A program made the position numbers and the translations under genes. A stretch of DNA of 64,000 nucleotides. It comes from Enoplolaimus lenunculus (Eukaryota; Nematoda; Enoplea; Enoplida; Thoracostomopsidae). Of this stretch, positions 1 to 11,500 are shown in pieces (position 1 is the first letter of the stretch; each line of letters starts with the position of its first letter). The stretch spans positions 186,001-250,000 of the forward strand of contig JASANG010001204.1 in the NCBI GenBank assembly GCA_030248215.1. The letters run 5' to 3'. The notes under the pieces were generated by a model, which saw only the letters and a list, made by a program, of their open reading frames with translations, made no database searches and was not told where the DNA came from.

Positions 1-988
1 CATCGAAACGGTAGGAAAATTCCTCTAACGCGATTCGCCCCAAAATAGTTCATCCCTGGGAAATTTTGTCCCCGGCAAAGCTATGTCTATGAACATTCGT
101 CTCCGATAAAGAAAGTTTAGTATAAACAGTGTAAAAATTCTCGAGCCCAAAAAGCTTCGATTCCAGCTATAGAGGTCGTTTGTACGTCGCCGTCCGTCAT
201 CGAATGGCATCGAACGCGAGTGCTTCGTTCGTATATGATAATGCGCGGTGACGGAAGGTGATGAGCGGTAACGCATGGTGAAGTACAGGTACGACGACAA
301 TAAAGAATTGTTAAATGAATATCTTCGCCCTAAGCTGTTCTTCAGTGTACACCTTCGAAACCTTTAGCGACTGGAAAAAATTAAACTGAATTGAGCGACC
401 GCCTCTTGCACCAGTTTTGATTTCGATTCCGAATTCGATGACAAAAATTAAATTGCAATTCCGATTGAATTTTACTGGAGTTTAACAAACTACCATATAG
501 TTTTTTAAGGAAATTGTATCACTTTGCCAGTTTGACTATGGAAAAGTCAAAAAACACTGAAAGTAAAATTTTTTAATAATCGAATTAAGATAAATTATAA
601 CGACAGCTCTTTAGGGTACATCGTCAACCCTATTATTGTTCTTTAAATTTTGTTTCGTTTTTACCATTCTCATGGCTTCTTTGCAACTGCGGGTGGGCAG
701 GCAAAAGTTATGCGACGCTATTTTTAATGTAATACAATATATGTGCCAGTTTGCTGACTGGAAAAATTATAAAGCAAGCTATTTTATCACAAAAAATTTA
801 TGACGGAGTTTGTGTACGACGTATTCAACTCCCTGTTGATCTGATAGTGCTTGTTTGAATAGATATTAATTTAACTTGATAGTATCCAATTGGTCGTGGT
901 AAACAGAATGGAAAAACAGTGCTTTGTGATTGATTTTTACAGGATTAGCACAGAAAAGCCAAACTGTTTATTAAACAACGGTTGCAGC
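1..988. repeat. upstream region with a fragment of the CCGTCC-rich repeat family
   Basis: Roughly 180-300 is GC-rich and carries CGCCGTCCGTCATCG and GGTGACGGAAGGTGATGAG. These are the same words as the foldback at 13335-13588 and the block near 49910-50160. The rest of the interval is AT-rich and shows nothing I can assign. Confidence 0.5.
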
Positions 989-1091
989 ATGAGTTCCATA
1001 ATACTTATTAAACTGATAATTATACAGCTGTATTTTACTTGTTATGGTTCAATCGACGCACTGAGTTCAGAAAATTTAAGACCAATTGTAG
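989..1091 (+). CDS. GGH: GGH exon 1 (signal peptide and RPIVG start)
   Basis: ATG at 989 begins a hydrophobic leader ([19 protein letters not shown]) followed by LRPIVG. The exon ends at a G|GTAATT donor in phase 1. An earlier in-frame ATG lies upstream, but starting at 989 places the hydrophobic core right at the N-terminus, as expected for a secreted or lysosomal enzyme. Confidence 0.75.
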
Positions 1092-4000
1092 GTAATTACA
1101 TATTAATATTAAACTGGAATTTGAACCTAAAGAGGTAATTTAATACAGCCGAATTGGTGCGAAGCAAATCTCGCGTTACTGTAATTGTTTTGTTTACTAA
1201 CGAAATTCTTGCGCATTGGAAAACGTGAGGACGATTTTTCCAATAATCAGGCGGGGTGACCTGAAAGTCTTCAAAAATGCCATATTCAAATATTGCCAGT
1301 TATTGATAGGCGTGAATGTTTAAGATATAGATTAACGCAACAAATCCACTCCAAATAAATAATCAAATATAGATTAGCAATCATTCAGTTGTTTCAGAAT
1401 TTTTTATTACGAAGCATACTTAACATAAATACTTTTGCAATAAGCTAGTATTATCTTTAAATTTGTTTTAATTGCACAGCAAACAGGGTCAAATTGAATA
1501 TCGGTTTCAGGCATAAATCGATCTTCGCTTCCGCCTTATAGAAATACCGCAAATTCCGTTCACGTTTAAATTCATAGTTAATTGTAAATCGCTTTAAAAC
1601 CAGTTAGTTTTTCATTATATATTCTGCAATTGCCCAATTTTAAACAAAAACGATAAAAATTCATCCAAAAATTGACAATTTTTGGCGTATGCGCTATTTT
1701 TTCCATAGAACGGCAAGTAAATATTTACGTACATATGTCCAATTTTAATTGCAGCAAATTTTGACATCTTTTAAACTTTATATACTTACTTAAAAATTTG
1801 ATCTTTCATTTTCTGTATTTTCATCACTATCCGTTTTCTTTTTCTTAATTTTACTACACCGTGGCCACAAGACTAATAAAAATAAAACACATTTAATTTA
1901 TTTCCAGGCATTTTATCTGTTGATGCTGATCCGCCGTATGAATCAAGTATTCCTTCGTCTTACGTGAAAATGATTGAAGCCGGTGGTGCTCAAGTGGTTC
2001 CGATTCTACTTAATTGGTCTGAAGAGGTGTGACGAATGGTTTAAGCGTTTCCATCGCAATAAGGGCACCATAAAACCTATCCTGGTTTAAAAAGCAATAA
2101 AAACCGACCTCTAAAATTGATTTATAATTAAGGGTTGCGCTATACTCGCTGCGCGTCGCCGAGGCGGCGTCCGGCTTAGTAAAGTATAGCACATCTTTTA
2201 CACTTGTGTTAATAAATATTATCCTTGAAACATTGTGAAACAAATTATTACGCGATATACTCAGTTTGAATAATTTTACAAATCAACAATTGGGTAAAAT
2301 TGAAAACAATTTTCGCGTTTGTTTTGAAGGCATCTTTTACCAGGTTTGGTTCACGACCAGAAACGAATATATATCAAAAAGAGATGATAGAAAATATCGC
2401 TTGCCAGACGAAGTACAATATTGACGAGCGAAAATGTTCAAACAAACATACAGTTTTTAATTTTGAGTATATATTTTTAGGAGCACAAAACATTATTTTC
2501 CTACATCAACGGAATACTTATACCAGGAGGACGTACGTTCATAATGTTTTGAGTTTGTTTCTGCCCATACAGGAATACAGTGACACTCGCCTTACTTTAT
2601 ATAGCTACTCATATCATAGTTCACTATTTATGCATCATCCACTATATTTTGCGTCCATGCTGTGGAAATAAAAACCCCCAAATCACGAGTAGTGAATGGA
2701 CGTTTTACATTTTTAATGTCAAGTCGCGTTTTGAAAATAAAATTTTTAAAATTTCAAATCAATTTCCTTTCTAACGTAAATTCGTAGTTTCCATTTACAT
2801 CGTGACATACATTATTTGAACACAATTTCCTAGTTGACCTTAGTTTTATTTTGCTGATTGTTAAACTGATGTTTACTGTAAACTTGGAAGTAGGAAATTG
2901 AATTTAATTTATAATTTGATTGTAGAGAATTGGAAATTTTAGACTGTAGATTAGTATTTGACCCCTGTTTTAAAACTCTGAAATGCAGTGGTTTGAATTC
3001 GACCCCTTAAATTATAGAACTATATAGAAGTATACTGACTGAAAATGGAGAAATAGATTAGATCTTAAACAAACATCACTTTTCGGTGTGTGGTCGAGCG
3101 CACATAGCGCAACGATTTGTGCATCAAAAGTTCAAAGAGGGAAGTGACCATGGGCATAAGCAACTCTAACTCTAGGGACGTGCCGTTTCCGGCTTAAGCT
3201 TATTAGAGTAGAATAACAACTTGAACTGACACTTCACGCGTAACTTTTTAATTCGGATAAACTTAGAATGAAAGTGATACTTAGCTTTATTCAATTGATT
3301 GGATTTGTTTAGGCTTAGGTATTAAACTAAGTGTCACGTTTAAGTTTAGTTTAACTTGTACTTTAGCTTACTTTAGCTGTGCTTCTCAGCTTTGTGCTTG
3401 ATTGACGCAGTTTTAATATTTGCAAGGTCGTCAGCAAAAAATATGTTTAGGAGGCACCGAATAATTTTGGTTCGCCCCTACAATTGCAACTCAAGATTGT
3501 TTACTTTTAGACCGAGTCAATTAGAGGAACCCCATCCAAATTTTGGGGGGCGGCGGCCAATGCCCACCCCGTGGGGACGCTCGTGAATATTTGTTCAGCG
3601 AAGTGAACAAAATTAACGTTCGGAAAGCTGGAAAACGCGAAATTAAAAAAATAAAACGTCGGATATTTGAAATAAAAAACTTAACCCATGTATACCCTCA
3701 GGGGCGGACCGTTTTTCGCAGGACTGTAATAGAGTAAATTTAAGCTTTAGACCACTTTTTTCTTAGGATTAGGCTTAAGCTTAGGTACAGGTTTATCTTT
3801 ACGCTTAGACTTAGAAACATACTTATACAACTGTTACGTCCCTAATCTTTACATTGGATGAAAATTGGCACGTAGATTTCTGTGTAAATATCCGGTAAGA
3901 ATTGCCGGACAGTTGCATAGAAGGGACAACTTGGGTATCACACCCTCACCATTCAAACTTTTGTACTGGCACTTTTAGACACGGTATCAGACAGGCCACT

Positions 4001-7000
4001 GAATTATAGGTTTATTTAAAATTAGTGGGTCGGCATATACAGTGATTTGCTTACCATTTTCAACCTTTATCGTGTCACTATAATACTATTCGGAGTTTTA
4101 CGACTCCATGAAAAAACGATTGTTGGTGTCGAACAACTAGTGTTACACAAATCTCGGTTGGACATTCAAATGGTTCCACAAGTCTCGGTGGGACCACCAA
4201 ATTTAACACTGCTAACTTAAATTCAATACCGTCAGCACTCTGGAGAACGACTTCCTAAGTTCGTGGTTGCCAAAGCAAGCACAAACTCTATACTTACCAT
4301 AAAAGTCGCATGATCAATAACTCTAAATAACTTAATTAAAGTTAAGCCCCGTGGTAGAAACAAATGTTTACATTTTCCAACGCACTAAAATTATCTTACA
4401 GGTCGTAAAATTGCTGATTCCTTGAAGAGCAAAACCCATTTGACACCCATTCCGTAAATATTGGGTAATTCAGTAAACCGTTTAAAACGTCAAAACAGCG
4501 CTAATTGATACCCCAAAAGTCTTGTAATAATCATCATATGAACCAACAACTTTTCGTTGAATCGGTAAATTACACAACTAAATGTTAAATATGACGAGAA
4601 ACTTAGGGAGTCCTTCCAGAAGAAAATTTGCTATGCTCCCAATAATACTTCAATTGTAAACTTCAACCAGTAGAGTACCTGGTCTGATACAAAAAATTCT
4701 CAATATCGAGTTCGACGTGAAGTTGCTGGATTGTATGAGGATTATTACGAGTATTTTGGTGTGTCAATTACCGCTATTTTGGTGTTTTAACCGGTCTAGT
4801 GATACCTAATATATATTTCCAGAATGGGTTTCAAGAGGGTTTTGCCCTTCAAGAAAGCAGTAATTTTTATGTTCTATGTTTGATTTCTGTTTTCTGAAGG
4901 AACTTGTTATATTGTATTGCGCGATCTAAGATATTTTTGAGGCATTGGAAAATTTAAACCTTTGTTTCCGCCATGGGGTTTGACTTTAAGATGTCTAGAT
5001 TTCTAGATCGTACGATTTGCATGGTAAGTATAGAAATTGCTCTTCCTTTGGAAACCACGAACATAGGATGTCGTTCTCCAGAGTGCTGACGGTATTGAAT
5101 TTAAACTCGCTGTGTTACACTAGTATTGTCCAGAAGGCTACTGTGTTACAGCTGGAAGCCCATCAACAGACAAAGTAACTAAAATCGCAGACATCTATTG
5201 GAATCTCGCGATTGAAGCAAACAACAACAACGACCATTTTCCAATCTGGGGCACATGCCTAGGTAATTTGTTAGCCATCTACCGTTATATATTCGAACAT
5301 TTTAGTTTGAAAAATAAACAACATAACGCTAAACATTGAACTTAAGCGAAATTGTGTTTCAGCTGAAAAAATAATGCAAGTGTTAGTATTTGCTGAAAAG
5401 CGTCCAAATGTTTCATCTACGATTCATTACGGTTTTTTAGAATTTAATATATTGAGCAACTGATTGGTTAAAATTGTATTGCTCTACAAACCATTCATTT
5501 GTCGTACAATTTCAGTAGTTTTTTCAATACTTACTGAATATATATTGCTGGCAAATAATGGACTACTTGAGGTTTTACCACTTCTTGTTCAGGTCGCTAG
5601 TGTACAAGTCCAACTAAACATGAATCTTCAAGATTTGAAAGAAAATATATGTACGCGCTCTATTTTTGAATTGGCAAAGTTGTCCAAACTAATATGACAT
5701 CCGTAGCGGAAGTGCTCAATAATAAACTTGAAGTATAATTTAAAGTTTTCTCGTTTACAGGTTTTGAAATCATAGCCTATCTTGGCGCTAACGGATCCGA
5801 TATTTTGTCGAATTGTACCGGCGCATTCGATCAACTGCTTCCTATCACACCTTCAGCTCAGTTTAACTCAAGTCGGTTATTTGGCAGCATGCCAGTTGTG
5901 CTTCAAAACGCCCTCATATACGATCCAATGGAACCAAATTTTCATCACTTTTGTCTTTCACCCGAGTCATTTGATGGTAACAATTTAACACGGATGTTCA
6001 AGTCACTTGCAACGTCAAAGGTGCCAAATGGAACACAATTTGTTGCTGCTGTTGAAGGTAAAACGTCAGTATTAGCATGCAGATGGAAATGAGACCGTAG
6101 AAATATTCACTGCAATCGAAAGTAAAATCCAATTGAAAGACTGTGCAACTGAATGGGGCCTCACCAATGCAAACTCATCGACACGAACCTCTCAAAGAAA
6201 TTAATTGAAACTGGACGACTCTACGACATAGACTTAAGATTGCTAATTTAGTATTATATCGTTTAACCTCAGCTAAACTAAAGCTACTTACTCGTGAACG
6301 TAATAATCGTAATCATAAATTTTAGCTTACAGCCTTTAGCCTATGCTATATTTAATATTAATAAGACATATCATAAACTCGACAAATGGCCGGCCATCAT
6401 TAAAGCTTTACAATTAGGATTATGCTTAGGCTTACGCTTAGTCCTCGGCAGCTGCCGAGCGACAAGTTGTCGTGTAACAGAGTTGTCTTCCATTCGTTGT
6501 TGTTCTCATAAAAATATAACATGTCTTAAGAGTAACATGGGACATTAAACTACATTGTAGCGCCGGTCCGTGTTACTTTAATGGGCGCCCAGGATTCTGG
6601 TGGGTCTATAAAAGAGTAGGTTTAGATTCTATATTACATTTTTTCATTAGCATTAGGGTTTAAGGCTTAGGCTTAGAAACTCATTTTTGCAACGCTTAGG
6701 CTTACGCTTAGCAATACGCTTAATCTACTGTTACGCCCCTTAAAGTAACATTGTCCGTAGCTCCTATCACCAGTTGACAATTAGTCTTGTAATCTTTCGA
6801 ACCAGTACATGATGAAGTTTGAAATTTAGCCCGTTTTTTAGATTTAAATTGCTCTACTTGTGAGCGAAATTATGAGATCCGCAACTGTTGCAGTTCGCAC
6901 GTTTGAAAACATATTTTTAGCGTGCAGTAGGTGTTTTACACAGTTGACAATACGACTCACTATTATAGCAATCAATTATCCGTTCTACGCCGTACAATGG

Positions 7001-7330
7001 CATCCAGAGAAGAACGTCTACGTCTGGGATAGATACATGAAATTAAACCGCGGAGATGCAGCGAACGCAGTGACGGCATATTTCGGTCGATTTTTGGTCA
7101 AAGAAGCAATGAAGTCGCGTCATAAGTTTCCGAATCCAACAATCGAAGACGAATATTTGATTTACAATTACTGCCCTCAATTTACTGGCCGAAACAATGG
7201 ATTTATCACGCAGGAGTACATATTTCCGGCGCAAAATATTGCCAAATCAACCCAAATTCAAACATTAACAAATATGGCACTCGTGGCATCTTGTGTTCTC
7301 GCTGCTTTTTGCCAGACTACAGTTTGGTAA
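989..7330 (+). CDS. GGH: gamma-glutamyl hydrolase (folylpolyglutamate hydrolase), gene span
   Basis: Class-I glutamine-amidotransferase-like peptidase that removes gamma-linked glutamates from folate polyglutamates; the family acts in lysosomes or is secreted. Recognised exons are 989-1091, 1908-2026, 5152-5262, 5761-6057 and 6969-7330. An N-terminal hydrophobic signal peptide runs into LRPIVG, the usual start of the mature enzyme. The nucleophile Cys is in WGTCLG (exon 5152-5262) and the catalytic His in QWHPEK (exon 6969-7330). Donor/acceptor phases agree for 1-2 and for the last three exons. Exon 1908-2026 ends in phase 0 while 5152 needs a preceding phase-1 end, so an exon coding the usual 'NGVLFPGG' loop is expected between them. 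I did not find it in a 3.1-kb interval full of transposon sequence. The tail ends with a short hydrophobic stretch ([13 protein letters not shown]), unusual for this soluble enzyme. The family call is firm; whether this copy is intact is not shown. Confidence 0.9.
1500..1862. mobile_element. degenerate copy of the CAGGGTGTAAACGG MITE family in GGH intron 1
   Basis: Contains the internal words of the family seen intact at 38848-39221: a 'TTTTTGGCGTATGCGC' block, a run related to 'GAATATTTACATGCCTC' and a 3' part rich in 'CCGTTTTC'. Both termini are worn and I found no target duplication. Confidence 0.4.
1908..2026 (+). CDS. GGH: GGH exon 2
   Basis: The acceptor TTTCCAG precedes 1908 and the donor GTGTGA follows 2026. 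With the phase-1 G of exon 1 it reads [14 protein letters not shown], then [17 protein letters not shown], matching the conserved 'YVK.lE.aGA.VVPi' block of the family. It ends in phase 0. Confidence 0.85.
3686..3856. mobile_element. TTAGGC-bearing MITE, subfamily A
   Basis: The ends form an imperfect inverted repeat: CCATGTATACCCTCAGGGGC on the left and CTAATCTTTACATTGG on the right. The interior has repeated GCTTAGG/GCTTAAG hexamers. It has the same architecture as 9794-9939, 48006-48209 and 56072-56256. Confidence 0.6.
4137..5123. mobile_element. about 980-bp foldback element in the GGH intron
   Basis: TGTTACAC at 4141 and GTGTTACA at 5112-5119 are inverted ends, each flanked by CTAG. The arms stay complementary inward: AATACCGTCAGCACTCTGGA at about 4223-4242 pairs with 5079-5098, and further matches lie at about 4405-4460 versus 4815-4865. 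The left arm has an extra 60-70 bp carrying two related CTCGGT...GGAC units. There is no long internal ORF, so it is non-autonomous. Confidence 0.7.
5152..5262 (+). CDS. GGH: GGH exon with catalytic cysteine (WGTCLG)
   Basis: Encodes a short Gly/Ser start, [18 protein letters not shown], then [10 protein letters not shown]. The Cys of GTCLG is the class-I GATase nucleophile. The end of a foldback transposon lies 28 bp upstream, and the acceptor has almost no pyrimidine tract (GTGTTACAG). Confidence 0.88.
5263..5760 (+). other. GGH intron, no assignable content
   Basis: AT-rich intron between two firm exons. The open frame at 5464-5697 has no recognisable domain and no splice logic, and I treat it as chance. 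Confidence 0.5.
5761..6057 (+). CDS. GGH: GGH exon (central domain)
   Basis: Acceptor TTTACAG, donor G|GTAAAA. It starts with GFEIIAYL, the conserved continuation of the CLG motif ('GFEeL'). It continues through FGSMP and [12 protein letters not shown] (family: 'NfH.w.lS...F') to QFVAAVE. Phases match both neighbouring exons. Confidence 0.88.
6410..6775. mobile_element. TTAGGC-bearing MITE, subfamily B, in the last GGH intron
   Basis: Two blocks of GCTTAGGCTTACGCTTAG-type hexamers. An AACATGGG end lies near 6535, and a CCCCTTAAAGTAACATTG end near 6755-6772 matches the GGCCAATGTTAC terminus of the intact copy at 44059-44225. Boundaries are approximate. Confidence 0.5.
6969..7330 (+). CDS. GGH: GGH last exon with catalytic histidine (WHPEK)
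   Basis: Acceptor ATTATAG at 6968. Reads [19 protein letters not shown], then [15 protein letters not shown] and the tail [15 protein letters not shown], all typical of the C-terminus of this family. TAA ends at 7330. About 30 extra residues after the usual YIF end include a short hydrophobic segment. I see no clear AATAAA close by. Confidence 0.9.
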
Positions 7331-7392
7331 AGAAACGAAAATTCTATTAACAAGGGGTCCAATAGCACGAATAGAGTCGTAAGTGTTGCGCA

Positions 7393-7649
7393 CTGTAATG
7401 ACCCGAATAAGAGAACTGATATTTAATGGCCTCTCGAAAGGGTACTCACCTGTTGTTCTGTCACGGACTGTAATTTATTTTTAACCCTCGCTCAGCCACC
7501 CTTCGTTACTGATATATATCCGGTACTGCCATTATCCGTTGAATTAAACGTTTATTTGTCTTGTTCTTATTAGTGATACGGACTCCTATTGCTTGGAACT
7601 CAAAATGCTGACCCCCTCTTATTACCCCCTTCTTATTTGGGTCCTACAG
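7393..7649. mobile_element. CTGTAGTGACCC MITE, internally deleted copy
   Basis: Starts CTGTAATGACCCGAATAAGA and ends CTTATTTGGGTCCTACAG before TA. It retains the 'GGTACTCACC' and 'ACGGACTCCTATTG' blocks of the full-length family but lacks the central part. Confidence 0.8.
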
Positions 7650-7979
7650 TAGGCGTATTTCTAAGCCAAGATTCAGACAAAGGATTAATCCAAAACTAAA
7701 CCTAATCTTAAGCAACAACTTTAGTCTACAAATTATTAACCTACTCTATTGCAGTCTCGCAGCAAAACGGGACGCCCATAACGATAGGTCAAAAGGGATA
7801 TTTTAGTAGACACTGTGCCAAAACAAAAAAGCCAATATCAAATTACTGCAAAATAATTGAAGAAGATGACGTTTTAAAATTACCTTAACCTTTGCGAACA
7901 GGCTGACGAAGTTTGAGGTCGTTGTTCCGAAATCCCACCCGAAAGATGACATCATTGACTATAAAAACACATTTCCCTA

Positions 7980-8060
7980 TTTTGCTGGACTTTGATGATA
8001 AAGGTGTCGGCTTAGGCAAAACCTTAGATTTATAAGCTTAACCTTTACAACAGAACGCAA
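7980..8060. repeat. TTAGGC-like hexamer remnant
   Basis: Short run with GGCTTAGGC and TTATAAGCTTAACC; no inverted ends were found. It lies between GGH and the 3' end of the glycoprotein gene. Confidence 0.3.
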
Positions 8061-8133
8061 GCCTTTAATGCGGTGTATTTCCATGTATCAAAAATTAGTA
8101 ACATATTTTAAATGTTGTCCAATATAATTGTGT

Positions 8134-8507
8134 CTATGATATTTTAAGGAAGCATATTTGTTTGTTCGGTATAGGTGGCAAAGGTCTGTTTTTCCCTGGA
8201 GGTACTTGAATGTAAGGAACACCTTTAATTCGGATTCGGCGTAGCGATAGTGCTTTCCATTGATTAAGCTTGTTTCGAGATTGTGGCAATGTACCTTGGC
8301 GTTGCTCAGAAATATCGCTGGTGTTTGGTTGCATAGAAGGGCATGAACGACTTTCGGTAGTTTTCGTGCTAAGCGGGTTATTAACTGCCGATGCTCCGTT
8401 TTCTGCAGAGACCGCAACAGCAGCTGTTAAATTAGCTTGAGTTGTTTGTGGCTTTGAGACCGAAACAGCAGTTGTCAGATTAGCTTGAGCAGTTTGTGGC
8501 TTTGGAC
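8134..8507 (-). CDS. glycoprotein exon 5 (repeat, proline-rich tail, stop)
   Basis: Acceptor TATAG. Begins with two copies of a 17-residue unit (PKPQTAQANLTTAVSVS, then SKPQTTQANLTAAVAVS). Later come the basic KALSLRRIRIKGVP and VPPGKNRPLPPIP, then a stop at 8134. A second open frame over the same DNA shows no such features and is a shadow. Confidence 0.78.
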
Positions 8508-11500
8508 CTATAATTAAACCTTTTTAAATTTGTTGTAATTTTTCATTTTTATTAAATTCGGCGCCCATATTCTCAAATGTGTGTCGCAGCTATCATCAGT
8601 TGGCGATAAGACCGATAACTTCTGAAGCAAACAAGTGGTGGACATTAAAATTATGCTCATGTATATATTACTTATAACTTGTTTATACCTCTATGGTTAT
8701 TTTAAGATTCGCAGCTGATGTAGTTCGTACGTTTGAAAACCTAATAACAACTTGCGTTTTAGGTGTTTACACATTGAGACGTACATTTTATATTGCTGAT
8801 ATTTATCTTTTTTCCTCCAATCCAGGACAAACTATAATAATAATACTAAACTATGATTATAAATTGGACGTCTCAAATACCCGGGTTAGCGTGTATGGTT
8901 TACATCCATTGGTTATGTATATACACAAAGTAAACCTAAAGATTAACCCTTTTATGTATTATTATTTTATTTTATACTGTATTGACCCGAATAAGAGGGG
9001 GTCCCCATTTTGAGTCCAAATCAATAGGAGAGACCGTAAGCGGATAGAGTCCCTAAACCCTAATTAGAGTTCATAAATGTCAATTAGCCCTTAATTTTAG
9101 CGCATAAATGACTCCACGACCAAATCATTTGAGTTCGAAACTTTAAAGCGTATAAATTTTGAAAGTACATTCATAATTATTACCTTGTATTATCGCTCAA
9201 GCTATTGACACAAGAGAAATAAATGTTCAATTCAACGGATAATTGCAGTACCGGATATATATCAGTAACGATGGGTGTCGGAGCGTGGGTTAAAAATAAA
9301 TAAAAGTCCGTAACCGAATAACAAGGGGGGTAGCCTCTGGAGAGGCCAAATAAATATCAGTCCCCCTCTTATTCGGGTCAATACAGTAAGCATCTAACTT
9401 CAAGCTAAAATTCCAACCCATATGCTTTTGGTTGGAGGCATTTGGCATCGGCCATCAGTTATATTGACTTACAAACCACCGCTATCAGAACTACAAAGCA
9501 GGAAATGGTGAACCATATATTGAAACAACCATAAACACTGAGTTATGCATTCAACATACCAGCGTTAATACGTTCTTCTGCTTCGAATATGGCTTTTAAT
9601 CTTTCCAAAGACTCTGCGTATTTATTCGCTCCAGCGTTTGGAACTGGAGCTGGTGATAACGCTTGTTTATTATCACCACAACATTTTAAGGCAGATATTG
9701 GCGTTGCGTTTTCTGGTTGAACTGCAAAAATATTTTATTTGAGAAAAAAAGCGGTTTTTTTCTCGTTTGACACAATTCGAAGACACAATTGGCCCATGTA
9801 TAGAACAGGGCCAGATCGTTTTCCGGAGCTGCTGTAACAGGGTCAGTTTAAGCTTTAGACTAAATGTTTTGCTTAGGCTTATGCTTAGGCTTAGGAATAT
9901 GCTTTATATACTACTGTTCCGGCCCTGTCCTATACATGGAAATGAAGCTTCTGCGTTCAAAGACAAAATGTATTCATATGGCACAGTATCTCACTGTGTG
10001 CAGTGTTTAACTATACGTTTGCAGGCGCGGCTCTTCTACACTTCCCCTACAAGGGTAGACTCAGGCTTAGGTTTAGAAAAACGCTTGCCTAAATCTCAAG
10101 CCTGAGCTAAAACCTTTGCCTTAGCCTTTGCCTAAGCCGTAACTTTTCATGTGGTAAAAGTGTGGAATAAGTAATTTATGTTTTGGTGCCTAATTTGTGA
10201 TACGCTGTTGCAAAATTTACCTTGAGGTAAAAAATAAATGTTTCGCTCACCTTTGGACTCCTCAGCGTCTGTAGAACTTTTGGAGTTTTTTACTGCCCTA
10301 AAATGAAGCATATATTTATGTGTACTGTAGTGACCCAAATAAGAGGGGGCTGATATTTTTTGGCCTCTCAAGAGGGTACCCCCTGATGTTCGGTTGCGGA
10401 CTCACTTAGGGTTCGTGGACCCTTTCCGCTTATGGACTGCGATGCGGACTCCTATTGATTGGGACTCAAAATGGGACCCCCTCTTATTACCCCTCTTATT
10501 TGGCTCACTACAGTATATATGAGCAGAGTCCTAAATCATAAAAATTCTCTGAGTAATGATTGTGTCACTGATTGTTTCAATGAAAGGATAAAGATAAAGA
10601 AGAGTGCCAACTTGCGATTCGAGTCACCAATTGTTATCTATCTGCATTTATTTCACATCAGTTTGCAGTAAATTGCTCACATTACAATCTGCGCAGAAAA
10701 TTGTTGATTGCATTAATAGGATGATGATTTTTCATTTAAATTTCATGAATATTTTTCAAATTTTTGGGAATTATGATATGCCACCTACCTCTTCTTCAGC
10801 ATTACCACAATAATAATAGCAGCTATTATAATCGCCAAGACTCCGACAAGTCCAACAGACAACGTAACAATTTTCCAAACTGGCCATTGCGCACCTAAAA
10901 AATTTAATGTTAATGTATTAATTTTATAATTAGTACATCTCACAAACCGTATCCTGTGTTTAAAAAAATCAATACACTTTACTGACAAGTACATACAGAT
11001 ATTTCGCTAAAAATACATTAGCACACGGATTTATGAAAACTGTGATCGCTAATAGAATTATAGTTTTACGATATCTCACCTTGATCCCCAAAACTGCATA
11101 GTGTAGCGTTATTTTTCACCAGCTTCGTTCCGTTGGCACAAATGTCATTTAAACTGGCGTTATTAGCTAAATCATTAATTTGAGTTATTAAGTTTTTATT
11201 TTTGATTTTGGTTTTGCCCGAACCTTTAGCATTAATAGTCACTGACGGTAAAGTCGAATTGTCACTGAAGTTGGAAGTGTTTTCCAGAAAAGTGTTATTT
11301 AGAATTGTGTTAAAAGTTACGTTAAACGGTGTTAACGTGGTCTGTACAGCTTCGGGTGTCCAGATGGATAGATTAATTGCCGAAAATTGTACGTGATCCG
11401 AATCGGAGGAGTTAGTTGTATGATTTGAACTAATTGACTGATTAGTTGATGCAGTTGTATCAAAATAAGGTTCTAAGGTTGTGTTCCATGCTTCTTCCGA

